Part shown: one piece after another, positions 44,008 to 52,557 of the stretch
How the letters are laid out: each line of letters opens with the position of its first letter
Position numbering within the stretch: the stretch's first letter is position 1
From: Streptomyces griseoviridis
Lineage (GTDB): Bacteria > Actinomycetota > Actinomycetes > Streptomycetales > Streptomycetaceae
Assembly (NCBI GenBank): GCA_014649155.1
Contig: BMSM01000038.1
Coordinates: 1-60,039, forward strand
Direction of reading: 5' to 3'
DNA length: 60,039 nucleotides
Program-made: the position numbers and the translations under genes
The notes under the pieces: generated by a model
What the model saw: the letters and a program-made list of their open reading frames with translations, nothing else
What the model was told of the DNA's origin: nothing
The model's database searches: none

Positions 44008-45093
44008 TCACCGCAGGGCCGACCCGGGGGTCTCGGGTTCGACCTGCGGAGGCACGGCACCATGCCTCGCCTCTCCGCGGGGCCGCGGCAGCCGCACGCC
44101 GAGCCGCCGTGCCGTACGGCGCCCCAGGCGGGGCAGCGAGGTGTAGAACCGGTCGGGCAGGAACACGGCGTCCGCGATGATCATGGCGCCCGAGAAGACC
44201 GGCAGTCCCAGTACGACCGCGATGCCGACGTGCAGGGCCAGCAGCAGGGCGAGAACGGGGTACTTGAGCCTGCCGAAGAGCACGAACGGGAAGGCGACCT
44301 GGGTGAGAACGGTCAGGTAGCTGATGGCCGCGATCGCGAGGGGGTAGTGGTCCAGGAGCTGGGAGAGCGCGGGCCAGGGCTGGAAGAGTTCGAGGTGCAG
44401 TACGTAGTGGAGTGCCGTGCCGTCGGCCCAGTACGAGCCCTGGACCTTGTACAGGCCGGCTGACCCGTACAGGAAGCAGACCTGGGCCGCGATGACGAAC
44501 ACGCCGCAGTTGTGCACCACGGTGGTCAAGGTGACGCGGGCGTCACGGAGTTGCCGGGCGGTCCGGCCGGGACGCTTCGCACGGGCCGCCGCGCCGGCCG
44601 CGCGAACCGCCTTGCGCCGCTCGCGCCGGGCGTCCAGGGACCAGCGCCGGCCGCACGCGGTGAGGACGAGGTAGAGGGACATCAGCAGGACCAGGTTGTC
44701 GCCCCCGTCCGTCATGAAGATGGACCGCGAGTGGAACGATGTCACCACGACGGCGAACACGAGGGACGTGACCCGGGTCCGCCAGCCGAGCATGAACAGC
44801 GCGGACGCCACGAGAGCCGTCCCGTAGCACAGCTCGAAGTAGGCACGGTCGTCCGACAGGAGCAGGAAGCTGTACCAGCCCGTCTGGTCGGAGAGCTGCG
44901 CGGCGAGGGCAGGCGTCCACGGAGAGCCCGGCCCCCAGATCTCGTGGCGGTGCGGGAACTCGCGGAGCAGGAAGACGAGGTAGAGCAGTCCGTAGCCGAT
45001 GCGCAGCACCGACGTGGCGTACAGGGACAGCGGCCGGCCGGTGACGTGCACGGTCGCCGCGGAGAGGAGCGTGCGCGTCCGCTCACTTCCCAT
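44008..45093 (-). CDS. HTTM-domain membrane protein
   Basis: 361 residues from ATG. HTTM domain, related to vitamin K-dependent gamma-carboxylase membrane parts: about 8 helices, with LYATSVLRIGYGLLYLVFLL near 22, SFHSRSIFMTDGGDNLVLLM near 119, VHNCGVFVIAAQVCFLYGSA near 194 and QGSYWADGTALHYVLHLELF near 219. Catalytic activity of bacterial HTTM proteins is mostly unproven. It overlaps the upstream DUF5819 gene by 11 bases, so the two are coupled; the basic tail ends PPQVEPETPGSALR. Confidence 0.9.
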   Translation of the reverse strand: MGSERTRTLLSAATVHVTGRPLSLYATSVLRIGYGLLYLVFLLREFPHRHEIWGPGSPWTPALAAQLSDQTGWYSFLLLSDDRAYFELCYGTALVASALFMLGWRTRVTSLVFAVVVTSFHSRSIFMTDGGDNLVLLMSLYLVLTACGRRWSLDARRERRKAVRAAGAAARAKRPGRTARQLRDARVTLTTVVHNCGVFVIAAQVCFLYGSAGLYKVQGSYWADGTALHYVLHLELFQPWPALSQLLDHYPLAIAAISYLTVLTQVAFPFVLFGRLKYPVLALLLALHVGIAVVLGLPVFSGAMIIADAVFLPDRFYTSLPRLGRRTARRLGVRLPRPRGEARHGAVPPQVEPETPGSALR

Positions 45094-45805
45094 GAGAGGT
45101 CACCTTCCACCAGGGCAGGAGCCGGTTCTCGACAGGCTTCGACGGGTTGTCCACGGCGTCGGAGCCGGGCGCCGCGACGGGACGTGTGATGACGCGGAGC
45201 TGGATGAAGTCGGCGTCGCGGCCACTGCCGCCGCGGTGCTCGGCGACGCGGTCCGAGGCGATGTTGTTTAGATACGTCTGGATCATCGCCGCCCGTTCCG
45301 AGCGGGCCTTGTCGTCCTGCCCGTGTGTCTCGGTGTAGGAGGACCAGGCGCGACGCAGCAGATTCTGTGCCGTGTGGCTGGGGAACGCCTGGTGTTCGAC
45401 GGCCGCCCGGTCCACGGCCGACAGGTCGAACCACGCGCTGACCCGCATCGACCCGTCGGACCCGGTGTGCGCGGTTCTCGCCAGGACCTGCCGGTTGACG
45501 GAGTCCGGATTGGGCGCGAAGAGCCGCCAGTTCTGTTCGAAGAGCGGATAGACCCATGCGTCGATCTGCTGGCTGTACCGCCGGGACACGGGGTTGGGGG
45601 GTGCCACGTGCAAGAAGACGAGAACGACGTGGGCCAGGGTCGCGGCGAGACAGAGGACCACGGCCGTGCGCAGGCCCGCTCTCAGCAGGCGCACGCCAAC
45701 CGGTCCACCGCGTGACGCCCGTGGGTCGCCGCGACGTTCCCGCGGCGGACCGGAGGCGGACCGCTCGCGTTCCCTCACGTCCGCTGGTTCGATTCGGCTG
45801 GACAC
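45083..45805 (-). CDS. DUF5819-family single-span membrane protein
   Basis: 240 residues from GTG. Hydrophilic basic N-terminus (~40), membrane helix (LRTAVVLCLAATLAHVVLVF near 47), then an outside domain with NPVSRRYSQQIDAWVYPLFE and QNWRLFAPNPDSVNRQVLAR, the DUF5819 signature. The family almost always precedes HTTM genes, as here, and probably forms a membrane complex with them. Confidence 0.88.
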   Translation of the reverse strand: MSSRIEPADVRERERSASGPPRERRGDPRASRGGPVGVRLLRAGLRTAVVLCLAATLAHVVLVFLHVAPPNPVSRRYSQQIDAWVYPLFEQNWRLFAPNPDSVNRQVLARTAHTGSDGSMRVSAWFDLSAVDRAAVEHQAFPSHTAQNLLRRAWSSYTETHGQDDKARSERAAMIQTYLNNIASDRVAEHRGGSGRDADFIQLRVITRPVAAPGSDAVDNPSKPVENRLLPWWKVTSHGK

Positions 45806-45868
45806 CGCCCACCTTGCTTTCTTGTCTGCTGTCCGCGATCGGTACGCACGGGAGACGCACCGGCGGCA

Positions 45869-45897
45869 CGCGGCGGAATCGAGGTGATTCCGCCGCG
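45869..45897 (-). terminator. Terminator downstream of the ice-binding-like gene
   Basis: A perfect 12-bp stem (CGCGGCGGAATC and complement) with a GAGGT loop, between the ice-binding-like gene and the DUF5819 gene. Confidence 0.7.
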
Positions 45898-45941
45898 CGC
45901 CGCCGACCCGTCAAGGGCCACCTGGCAGCCCGGTGGGCTGC

Positions 45942-47240
45942 CTATTCCTTGGCGCCCTCGTGTTCCGCGGTCTTCGACGCGTCGCCGTAGCCGTAGCTCC
46001 CGGGGAACTCGGCGGGTCCCATGCCGTAGCCGTGGTCCGGTTTGCCGGGGCTTCCCGCGTCCCCCTCGCCGGGCTTGCCGCCCTCGCCGTGGCCGCCGTC
46101 GCCGGGCTTGCCGCCCTCGCCGTGGCCGCCGTCACCGGGCTTGCCGCCGTGGCCGTCCCCGTGGCCGGGCCCACCCGGCTTGCCGCCGTGGCCGCCGGTC
46201 GCGTTCCCGGAGGTGCTGCCCGAGGTGTTGCCGGTGGTGACGTTGTTCCCACCGGTGTTCCCGGCGGTGTTGCCCGCCGTGTTGCCGGAGGTCGTCCCGA
46301 CGGTGCCCCCGCCGGTGACGAGGGGCCCGCCCAGGAGGCCGCCGCCGATCAGACCCACGGTGGTGCCGGTGGTCGTGCCGGTGGTGGTACCGACCGTGGT
46401 CCCGGTCGTCGTGCCGGTCGTCGTGCCGGTGGTGGTGCCGGTCGTCGTCCCGGTGGTGGTGCCGGTGGTGGTGCCGGACGTCGCGGTCGAGCAGTTGCCC
46501 GGGAAGATCCTGTTGTCGTCGAGCGTCACGGCACCGTTGCGGGCAAGGGCCCGGCCCTCGATGTTCGTCCCCGTGGTCACACTGATCGAGGTCAGGGCCA
46601 TGAGGGTGCCCACGAACGTCGAGTTGGTGCCGAGCGTGGCCGAACTGCCGATCTGCCAGTACACGTTGCACGCCGAGGCGCCGTTCGTGAGCAGCACCCT
46701 GCTGGAGGAGGCCGTCGTCAGGGCCTCGGGGATCTGGAACACCCAGACGGCGTTCGGGTTGCCGCCGGCGTCCAGGATCAGGTCACCGGTGAGTCCCACA
46801 CCGGACGAGGCGGTGTAGACACCCGGGAGCAGGGTCTGGCCGGCGCCGATTCCCGCCGCGAGGGCGAAGTCGGTGGCCTGGCTCGCGGCATTGTCGTAGG
46901 CGATGACCAGGTCGCTCTTGGCATTGTTCGCCACCTGGTCCGCCGCGTGAACGGCGCCGAGTACCTGGCCCGGAGGGAATCCGGTGATGGCCGTCCCCGG
47001 ACTCACTCCGAGATCCTGACTGAGCAATGAGGGGCCGGTGTTGGTGACCTCGGAACCTGCCAGAACCGAGAAACTGCCGGCCGTACCCAGCGGAACGGGG
47101 GTCGCGATCGCCTGCGCCGGTGTGGGCACGACAGCGACCATCACAGCCGCGACCGTCGCGGCGAGGCCCGTGGTCAGCCATCCGGTCACAGTGCGGCACC
47201 TGGCTGCCTTGGGAATTTTCAGCTTCATTCGAGAGGCCAT
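45942..47240 (-). CDS. Secreted ice-binding-fold (DUF3494) protein with repetitive C-terminus
   Basis: 432 residues from ATG (MASRMKLKIPKAARC) chosen because AGGAA lies four bases upstream; the open frame runs further up without coding character. Signal peptide (GWLTTGLAATVAAVMVAVVP, cleaved near AQA). Residues ~55-245 are the DUF3494 beta-solenoid: GTAGSFSVLAGSEVTNTGPS, DLGVSPGTAITGFPPG, GVGLTGDLILDAGGNPNAVW, GTNIEGRALARNGAVTLDDN. Then a 14-fold GTTT-type repeat, Asn/Gly/Thr repeats, and a Gly-Lys-Pro-His tail (GGKPGDGGHGEG repeated). Family members bind ice or act as adhesins; for a mesophilic Streptomyces a surface or adhesive role is likelier. Confidence 0.88.
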   Translation of the reverse strand: MASRMKLKIPKAARCRTVTGWLTTGLAATVAAVMVAVVPTPAQAIATPVPLGTAGSFSVLAGSEVTNTGPSLLSQDLGVSPGTAITGFPPGQVLGAVHAADQVANNAKSDLVIAYDNAASQATDFALAAGIGAGQTLLPGVYTASSGVGLTGDLILDAGGNPNAVWVFQIPEALTTASSSRVLLTNGASACNVYWQIGSSATLGTNSTFVGTLMALTSISVTTGTNIEGRALARNGAVTLDDNRIFPGNCSTATSGTTTGTTTGTTTGTTTGTTTGTTTGTTVGTTTGTTTGTTVGLIGGGLLGGPLVTGGGTVGTTSGNTAGNTAGNTGGNNVTTGNTSGSTSGNATGGHGGKPGGPGHGDGHGGKPGDGGHGEGGKPGDGGHGEGGKPGEGDAGSPGKPDHGYGMGPAEFPGSYGYGDASKTAEHEGAKE

Positions 47241-47593
47241 TTCCTGTGGTGGGGGCCGAGGCATTCCGGGGCTTGTCGCCAGCCCGGGGAGCCCAGAGAT
47301 TTGGTGGCATATTGCGCAGGTATTTGTGTGAATGGCCTTGGTTGACGGCGGGGCGAAAGAAGTCGGCGACGTGACACTCCAATGCATGTAAATCCTCTGC
47401 ATTTCATATTTCTGATGAAAGTGATGCGGCCCCCGCCCGGCGGTGCTCGGGGGCTTGTCTCGCGCGGTCGCTCCCACCGCTCTCAGGCAGACAAAGGGCA
47501 GAAAAGTGCTAAAATATCACTATTGTGTCTTGTGTGCGCACATCCTCGATAAGCGTGAGGGCGCGGCAGCCGACGTGCGTGAAGGAGCACGTG
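47241..47593. promoter_or_regulatory. AT-richer divergent promoter region
   Basis: 353 bases between the divergent ice-binding-like and DUF2273-like genes. Around 47380-47420 and 47505-47525 the base composition is much lower in GC than elsewhere (GTGCTAAAATATCACTATTG near 47505), which suggests promoters, but I cannot assign -35/-10 boxes firmly. Confidence 0.45.
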
Positions 47594-47821
47594 ATGAACA
47601 GAGCGGCGATAGGCATGATCGCGGGAATGGCGCTGGGTTTCGCCGCGTATTTCGGCGACTCCTGGGCGTTCCTGCTGGTGCTGGTCCTGGGCGCCGTCGG
47701 TCTGGTGGTCGGGCGGTTGCTGGAAGGCGATCTCGGACCGGGTGACTTCGTCCGTCGCCGGGACCGGCACGAGCGAATCCGTGATGACCGGCGACGGGCC
47801 CGGGGGGACTGGCGGCAGTGA
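47594..47821 (+). CDS. DUF2273-like small membrane protein
   Basis: 75 residues from ATG (MNRAAIGMIAGMALGFAAYF) with GAAGGAG seven bases upstream. Two hydrophobic helices (about 5-22 and 26-43: AFLLVLVLGAVGLVVGRLLE) and a strongly charged tail (RRRDRHERIRDDRRRARGDW). This is the small protein normally found inside Asp23/Gls24 envelope-stress gene clusters of Streptomyces; here it stands alone, without Asp23 genes. Confidence 0.8.
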   Translation: MNRAAIGMIAGMALGFAAYFGDSWAFLLVLVLGAVGLVVGRLLEGDLGPGDFVRRRDRHERIRDDRRRARGDWRQ

Positions 47822-48334
47822 CCGGTGGAGTGGTCCGGCCGGTGTCTCCCGGCAGGGCGCGGCGCGCTCGTCGTGCGGAGCACGGTCACCGGTCGGCCTC
47901 GCCCGTGCGGCAGGAAGCTCCCGCGCTGTCGGGTGGCGCGCCCCTCCGTCCGTCCGGCCCGCTCCGGGCGGCCGGCCCGCTGCGTGTCCGGAGCCTCGGG
48001 TGTCCCGCCCCGGGCGTCGGTCATCGTCTCCACCGCCGATCCTGAGCACGGGCGCGGGTCGCGCAGTGGCTGGGGGAGGGGCTCGGTGTGTCGACGGCCG
48101 CCAGACGGCAGGTCGAGAAGCTGTTCACCCGGCCCGGCCAGGCGCTGCGGAGCACTACCGCGTTCCCGGGGTGGGACCGAAAGCTCCTCGCGCCTTCCCT
48201 GTAGCCGCCCCTGGCCCCACGCGGTGCCAGCGGCCCGGAGCTGACCCTGCACTGCATCGACGTCGCCGCCATCGCTACGGCCCACTCCCCGTGCGGTGGC
48301 TTCGGCGGGGCACAGAAACGGGCAGGAGCAACGG
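47822..48334. other. Region without a convincing gene
   Basis: 513 bases between the DUF2273-like gene and the stop of the IclR gene. A plus-strand stretch near 48059-48204 reads VAQWLGEGLGVSTAARRQVE and continues to a stop, with no start and no recognisable family; it may be decayed coding sequence. Nothing else could be supported. Confidence 0.4.
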
Positions 48335-49984
48335 TCATACCGACAGCAACTGTGTGATCGACAGGGCCGCGGCGGACAGTTGGGTTCTCACGGCGTCGAC
48401 GTCGATCTCATCGGCCCGGTGGCGCGGGATGGTGGCCGTGATGGAGCCGGCCACAGTGTGCCGGGCGAAGTACGGCACGGCGATGCCGTAGCCGTCCGGG
48501 ATGCGTTCACCGTCGCCGACAGCCCAGCCGCGGTCGCGTACCTGGGCCAGGTCCTGCCTGATCGTGGTGCGACGCAGTGGCGTGCGGTCGGTGTATGTGA
48601 CCAGCGGAAGGTCGGAGAGGGTGTCGTCGGGCAGGAAGGCGAGGATGGCCTTGCCCGCGGCGCCCGCGGCGAGAGGGACATCGGATCCGGTAGGCAGGTC
48701 GTAGTGGATCGGTTTGCTTCCCGGTACTACGGCGGTCATGCGTGCCGTCCGGGTGGCCGGGTCGTACTCGGCCAGGCCGATGGTCTCTCCGGTCTGCTGT
48801 GCCAGGTCCCGCAGCGCTGGGAAGACGATCGGGGTGATGGAGTGGAGCGGACCGAGTGCGGCTGCCCAGCGCAGCAGCAGCGGCCCGGCCACGGCGTGCT
48901 CCTCGTGGGTGGTGGCGAGCCCCGTGGCGAGTGCGGTGTCGAGGAGCCGGGCGGCGGTCGCAGGGTTCCCTTGCAGTACGCGAGCCAGCGCCCGTCCACC
49001 CAACGGAAGAGGTTGTGAAGCGGTGAGCGCGGAGAGCAGACGCTCGATGCGAACGGTGGCCGAACCGCCGTCCTCGGTGGGACTCGGGCTGGTGGGGGTC
49101 GCTCGGCCGTGTTCCGGTGCTGGCCGGGGCGGTTTTGCGGCCAGGCTGCCGACCTCGAGGGCGGTTTCGCGGACGAGGGGGGCGAAGCGTTCCAGGTCGG
49201 CGTGACGGGTCTCGTGCCGTGGGCGGGTGGCGGAAATCGCTCCCAGCAGGCCCGCCGCGTGGAACGGGGCGGCGACTCCGGCGGCCAGGGCGACGTGCTG
49301 TCCGATGCTGATGGTCACACCGTCCTCGCGTGCCTGGTGCAGGAGTCGCTCCAGTTCCGCGGGTTCGGTGACGGTGTCCGGCGTGTGCGCGACCAGATCG
49401 AGGCGGGCGAGGACGTCGGGGCCGAGTTCGGTGAGCATGGCACGGCCGGCCGCGCCGGCGTGCAGGGGGATCACGGCGCCGGGGTCGAGCCGGTAGCGGA
49501 CGGGACCGTCCGGAATCGCGGACAGGGCGACGAAGCCCTCCGTGCGAACGGGATCGTACAAGGACAGCAGGATGGTGGCGTCGCAGGCCCGGGCGAGTTC
49601 CTCAGCCAGTGGACGAGCCTGGCCGAGCAGCGGGTGCGAGCGGTGGAGCCGGTCCCCGAGGACGCGTAGCCGGGGTCCGCAGACATAGGTGGCGTTCACT
49701 GTCTGCGTCGCCAGGTCGCGCTCGGTGAGCGCGTGGAGGGTCCGGTGGACCGTGCTGCGGCTGAGGCCGAGGTCTTCGGACAGCTCGCGCACGCCCCAGG
49801 GCAGCTCGGGTGGCCGACGGGTGAGGGCGTCGAGGGTGACGACGATGCGGTCGTTGACGGCCGATCTGCCGCTCACAGCGACCACCGCCAGGCGTGACTC
49901 GCCGACTCGCTCCGCAGCGACGCAAGCATGCGCGGACGCTCCATCTTCCGCCTTCCCCCTGCCGTTTCTCACCTGGTCGGCCAC
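48335..49984 (-). CDS. Double IclR-type transcriptional regulator
   Basis: 549 residues if started at GTG 49984; GTG 49876 (VSGRSAVNDRIVVTLDALTR) is an alternative, and neither has a clear Shine-Dalgarno. Unit one: winged helix (GVRELSEDLGLSRSTVHRTL) then an IclR ligand domain (AGAAGRAMLTELGPDVLARL). Unit two: a shorter, degenerate HTH-like segment (GGRALARVLQGNPATAARLL) then a second ligand domain (AGAAGKAILAFLPDDTLSDL). Normal IclR proteins are ~260 residues, so this is a tandem fusion. Divergent from the MHS transporter operon, its likely target. Confidence 0.85.
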   Translation of the reverse strand: MADQVRNGRGKAEDGASAHACVAAERVGESRLAVVAVSGRSAVNDRIVVTLDALTRRPPELPWGVRELSEDLGLSRSTVHRTLHALTERDLATQTVNATYVCGPRLRVLGDRLHRSHPLLGQARPLAEELARACDATILLSLYDPVRTEGFVALSAIPDGPVRYRLDPGAVIPLHAGAAGRAMLTELGPDVLARLDLVAHTPDTVTEPAELERLLHQAREDGVTISIGQHVALAAGVAAPFHAAGLLGAISATRPRHETRHADLERFAPLVRETALEVGSLAAKPPRPAPEHGRATPTSPSPTEDGGSATVRIERLLSALTASQPLPLGGRALARVLQGNPATAARLLDTALATGLATTHEEHAVAGPLLLRWAAALGPLHSITPIVFPALRDLAQQTGETIGLAEYDPATRTARMTAVVPGSKPIHYDLPTGSDVPLAAGAAGKAILAFLPDDTLSDLPLVTYTDRTPLRRTTIRQDLAQVRDRGWAVGDGERIPDGYGIAVPYFARHTVAGSITATIPRHRADEIDVDAVRTQLSAAALSITQLLSV

Positions 49985-50140
49985 TGTACGTGGCGCTTTT
50001 CGAGGCGGGCGCCCCTTTGCTGTCGCCGGTCGCCTGCGGTCGCCTGCGGTCGCCTTCGGCGCCGTCCGCGTTCCGAGCGGGTCGCGTCCGAGGGTTGACA
50101 GCAGGCGAAGACCGGCCAGACACTCACCGAACAGATTACA

Positions 50141-50151
50141 GGACGCTGTCC
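50141..50151. promoter_or_regulatory. Small palindrome before the MHS operon
   Basis: GGAC-GCT-GTCC, 26 bases before the transporter start, is a perfect 4-bp-arm inverted repeat within an AT-richer stretch; a possible IclR operator. Short arms make this tentative. Confidence 0.3.
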
Positions 50152-50176
50152 CATTTTTTGCACAGCGAGGTGCGAG

Positions 50177-51499
50177 ATGTCAGTCCCCACGGACACTGCA
50201 GAGGTGACCCCCGTCACCGACGAACGCCGCCGCAAAGCGAAGAAGGCCACCGCCGTGGCCGCCTTCGGCACGTTCATCGAGTACTACGACTTCAGCGTCT
50301 ACGGCTATGTCGCCGCGACCCTGTCGATCGTCTTCTTCCCCAGCGACAACCCGACCGTCGGCCTGCTCAACACTTTCCTGGTCTTCGGCTCGGCCTTCGC
50401 CGTCCGCCCGCTGGGCGCCCTGTTCTTCGGTCGACTCGGCGACCGCGCCGGCCGCCGGGTCAGCCTGGTCGCCAGCATCGGCCTGATGAGCCTGGCCGCC
50501 GCCCTGACCGGACTGCTGCCCGGCTACGCCACCATCGGCGTCGCCGCGCCGATCCTGCTGGTCGTTTTGCGCATGCTGCAGGGCTTCTCCACCGGCGGTG
50601 AGATCGGCGGCGCGGCCAGTTACATCCGGGAATGGGCGCCCAAGGAGCGGCGCTCGCTGTACATCTCGTTCATCCCCGGCGTCGCGGTGTTCGGCAAGGC
50701 GTGCGCGGCGGGCATGGCCGCGCTGGCCGCCTCGTTCGTGCCGGAAGAGTCGATGGAGGCATGGGGCTGGCGCCTGCCGTTCCTTCTCGCGGTCCCGCTG
50801 GGCCTGCTGTGTCTGTACCTGCGGCTGAAGATCGAGGACACCCCCGAGTTCCGCGATGCCGAGCCCGCTGACCGCAGTGACCGCAAGCCGCTGAAGGAAC
50901 TGACGGCCGGCTACCGCGGCCCACTGGCCAAGGTCATGGCGATCTCCACGGTGCAGAACGTCGGCACATACGTCGGCACTGTCTTCGTCGCCTCGTACCT
51001 GAGCACCGTCCTGGACTTCAGCGAGAGCCAGGCCGCGACCATCGTGCTGCTCGCCGTTCTCACGGCCGCCGTGTTCATCCCCCTGTGCGGCCGGCTCGGC
51101 TCACGACTGGGCGGCAAGCGCGTCCTGATCGTCTCCTACGTCGCCTACATCGCCGTCACGATCCCCTCGTTCTGGCTCATGGGCCGCGGCTCGGTGGGCC
51201 TGGCCATCGTCGGCCTGATCCTCGGCATGGTCCCGTACGCCCTCTGCCAGGCCGGCACCTACGCGGTCATGCCGGAGTTCTTCCCCGTCCAGGTCCGTAA
51301 CACCGGTGTCGCCTTCGGCCACAGCATCGGCGCCGTCATCGGCGGCGGAGCCGGACCCTACGTCAGTACCTGGCTTATCGACTCCACCGGCAGCACCTTC
51401 GTACCCGCATACATCCTCGTCTTCTTCGGCCTGTTCGGCCTCGGTGTCGCTCTCGGCGCGGTACGCCGCAGCGCCTCCGACGACCACCTCTACGCCTGA
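50177..51499 (+). CDS. MHS-family (metabolite:H+ symporter) MFS transporter
   Basis: 440 residues from ATG. Typical MHS features: AAFGTFIEYYDFSVYGYVAA near 29, LGALFFGRLGDRAGRR near 79, LRMLQGFSTGGEIGGAASYI near 131, then 12 predicted helices. The subfamily imports dicarboxylates, aromatic or hydroxy acids (KgtP, ShiA, ProP-like). It heads an operon with a 2-hydroxyacid dehydrogenase and an RraA-like aldolase, which suggests uptake of an organic acid. Confidence 0.9.
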   Translation: MSVPTDTAEVTPVTDERRRKAKKATAVAAFGTFIEYYDFSVYGYVAATLSIVFFPSDNPTVGLLNTFLVFGSAFAVRPLGALFFGRLGDRAGRRVSLVASIGLMSLAAALTGLLPGYATIGVAAPILLVVLRMLQGFSTGGEIGGAASYIREWAPKERRSLYISFIPGVAVFGKACAAGMAALAASFVPEESMEAWGWRLPFLLAVPLGLLCLYLRLKIEDTPEFRDAEPADRSDRKPLKELTAGYRGPLAKVMAISTVQNVGTYVGTVFVASYLSTVLDFSESQAATIVLLAVLTAAVFIPLCGRLGSRLGGKRVLIVSYVAYIAVTIPSFWLMGRGSVGLAIVGLILGMVPYALCQAGTYAVMPEFFPVQVRNTGVAFGHSIGAVIGGGAGPYVSTWLIDSTGSTFVPAYILVFFGLFGLGVALGAVRRSASDDHLYA

Positions 51500-51532
51500 C
51501 CCGCACGACCCGACCGAACGGACCAGACACGC

Positions 51533-52522
51533 ATGCCGTCGTTCTACGTCTCCGACCCCATCCACCCCCAGGTGCTGGACACCTTGCACGAGATGGGCGA
51601 AGTCCACCTCGGCTACGGCCCCACGGCCACCCCCTACGCTGCCGTCCAGAGCAGAGTGGACGCGGTCATGCTGCGGGCCGAGCGGTTCACCGCCGACAAG
51701 ATCCAGGCATCCCCCCGCCTGAAGATCATCGCCCGGCACGGGGTGGGCACCGACAACGTCGACATCCAGGCCGCCACCGACGCCGGCGTGTGGGTCACCG
51801 TCACCCCCGGCAGCAACGCCCGGTCCGTCGCCGAGCACGTCTTCGCGCTCGCCCTGGCCCTCGCCCGCCGCGTCCCGGCCGCCACAGCAGGTACCGCCGC
51901 CGGCCAGTGGGCCGCCATCAAGCCCGTGCTCACCGGGATCGAGCTGCACGGCCGCACATTGGGCCTGCTCGGCTTCGGCCGCATCGCCTCACTGACCGCC
52001 GGCATCGCCCGCGGCTTCGGCATGCCTGTTCTCGTCTCCGACCCCTACGTCGCCCCGGACACCGTGGAGCAGTACGGCGCCCGGCTCGTCCCCCTCGACG
52101 ACCTCATCGCCCAGTGCGACGTACTGAGCCTGCACGCCCCGCTCACCGCAGCGACCGAACACATCATCGACGCCGCGGCCATCGCCCGGATGCGCCCGGG
52201 AACCGTACTGATCAACACCGCCCGCGGCGGACTCGTCGATGAGACCGCCGTTCTGGCGGGGCTCGAGTCCGGCCACCTGGGGGGAGCAGCCCTCGATGTC
52301 CTCGACGGCGAGTCGACCGACATGCAGGACCCCCTCCCGCACAGTCCGGAACTCGCGGCCCGGCTCGGCAGCCTGGACAACCTGATCATCACCCCGCACA
52401 TCGCCGGGCAGACCACCCAGTCGCTGCTGGCCGCGGGCACCCAGGCCCTCGCCTGCATCCAGCAGGCCCTGGCAGGCCAGGACCCGGAGCACGCCGTCAA
52501 CACCGTCAGCGCCGCAGCCTGA
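51533..52522 (+). CDS. D-2-hydroxyacid dehydrogenase
   Basis: 329 residues from ATG (MPSFYVSDPIHPQVLDTLHE). NAD-binding GLLGFGRIASLTAGIARGFG near 143, catalytic Arg in LINTARGGLVDE near 226, Glu/Asp in the following helix region, and catalytic His in IITPHIAGQTTQSL near 285. This fold includes phosphoglycerate dehydrogenase, but the protein lacks the ACT domain, so catabolic oxidation or reduction of a 2-hydroxy/2-keto acid is inferred. 33 bases after the transporter gene. Confidence 0.9.
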   Translation: MPSFYVSDPIHPQVLDTLHEMGEVHLGYGPTATPYAAVQSRVDAVMLRAERFTADKIQASPRLKIIARHGVGTDNVDIQAATDAGVWVTVTPGSNARSVAEHVFALALALARRVPAATAGTAAGQWAAIKPVLTGIELHGRTLGLLGFGRIASLTAGIARGFGMPVLVSDPYVAPDTVEQYGARLVPLDDLIAQCDVLSLHAPLTAATEHIIDAAAIARMRPGTVLINTARGGLVDETAVLAGLESGHLGGAALDVLDGESTDMQDPLPHSPELAARLGSLDNLIITPHIAGQTTQSLLAAGTQALACIQQALAGQDPEHAVNTVSAAA

Positions 52523-52557
52523 TCCCCGCCCCTCACCTTCCCGGAGACGAGAACGCC

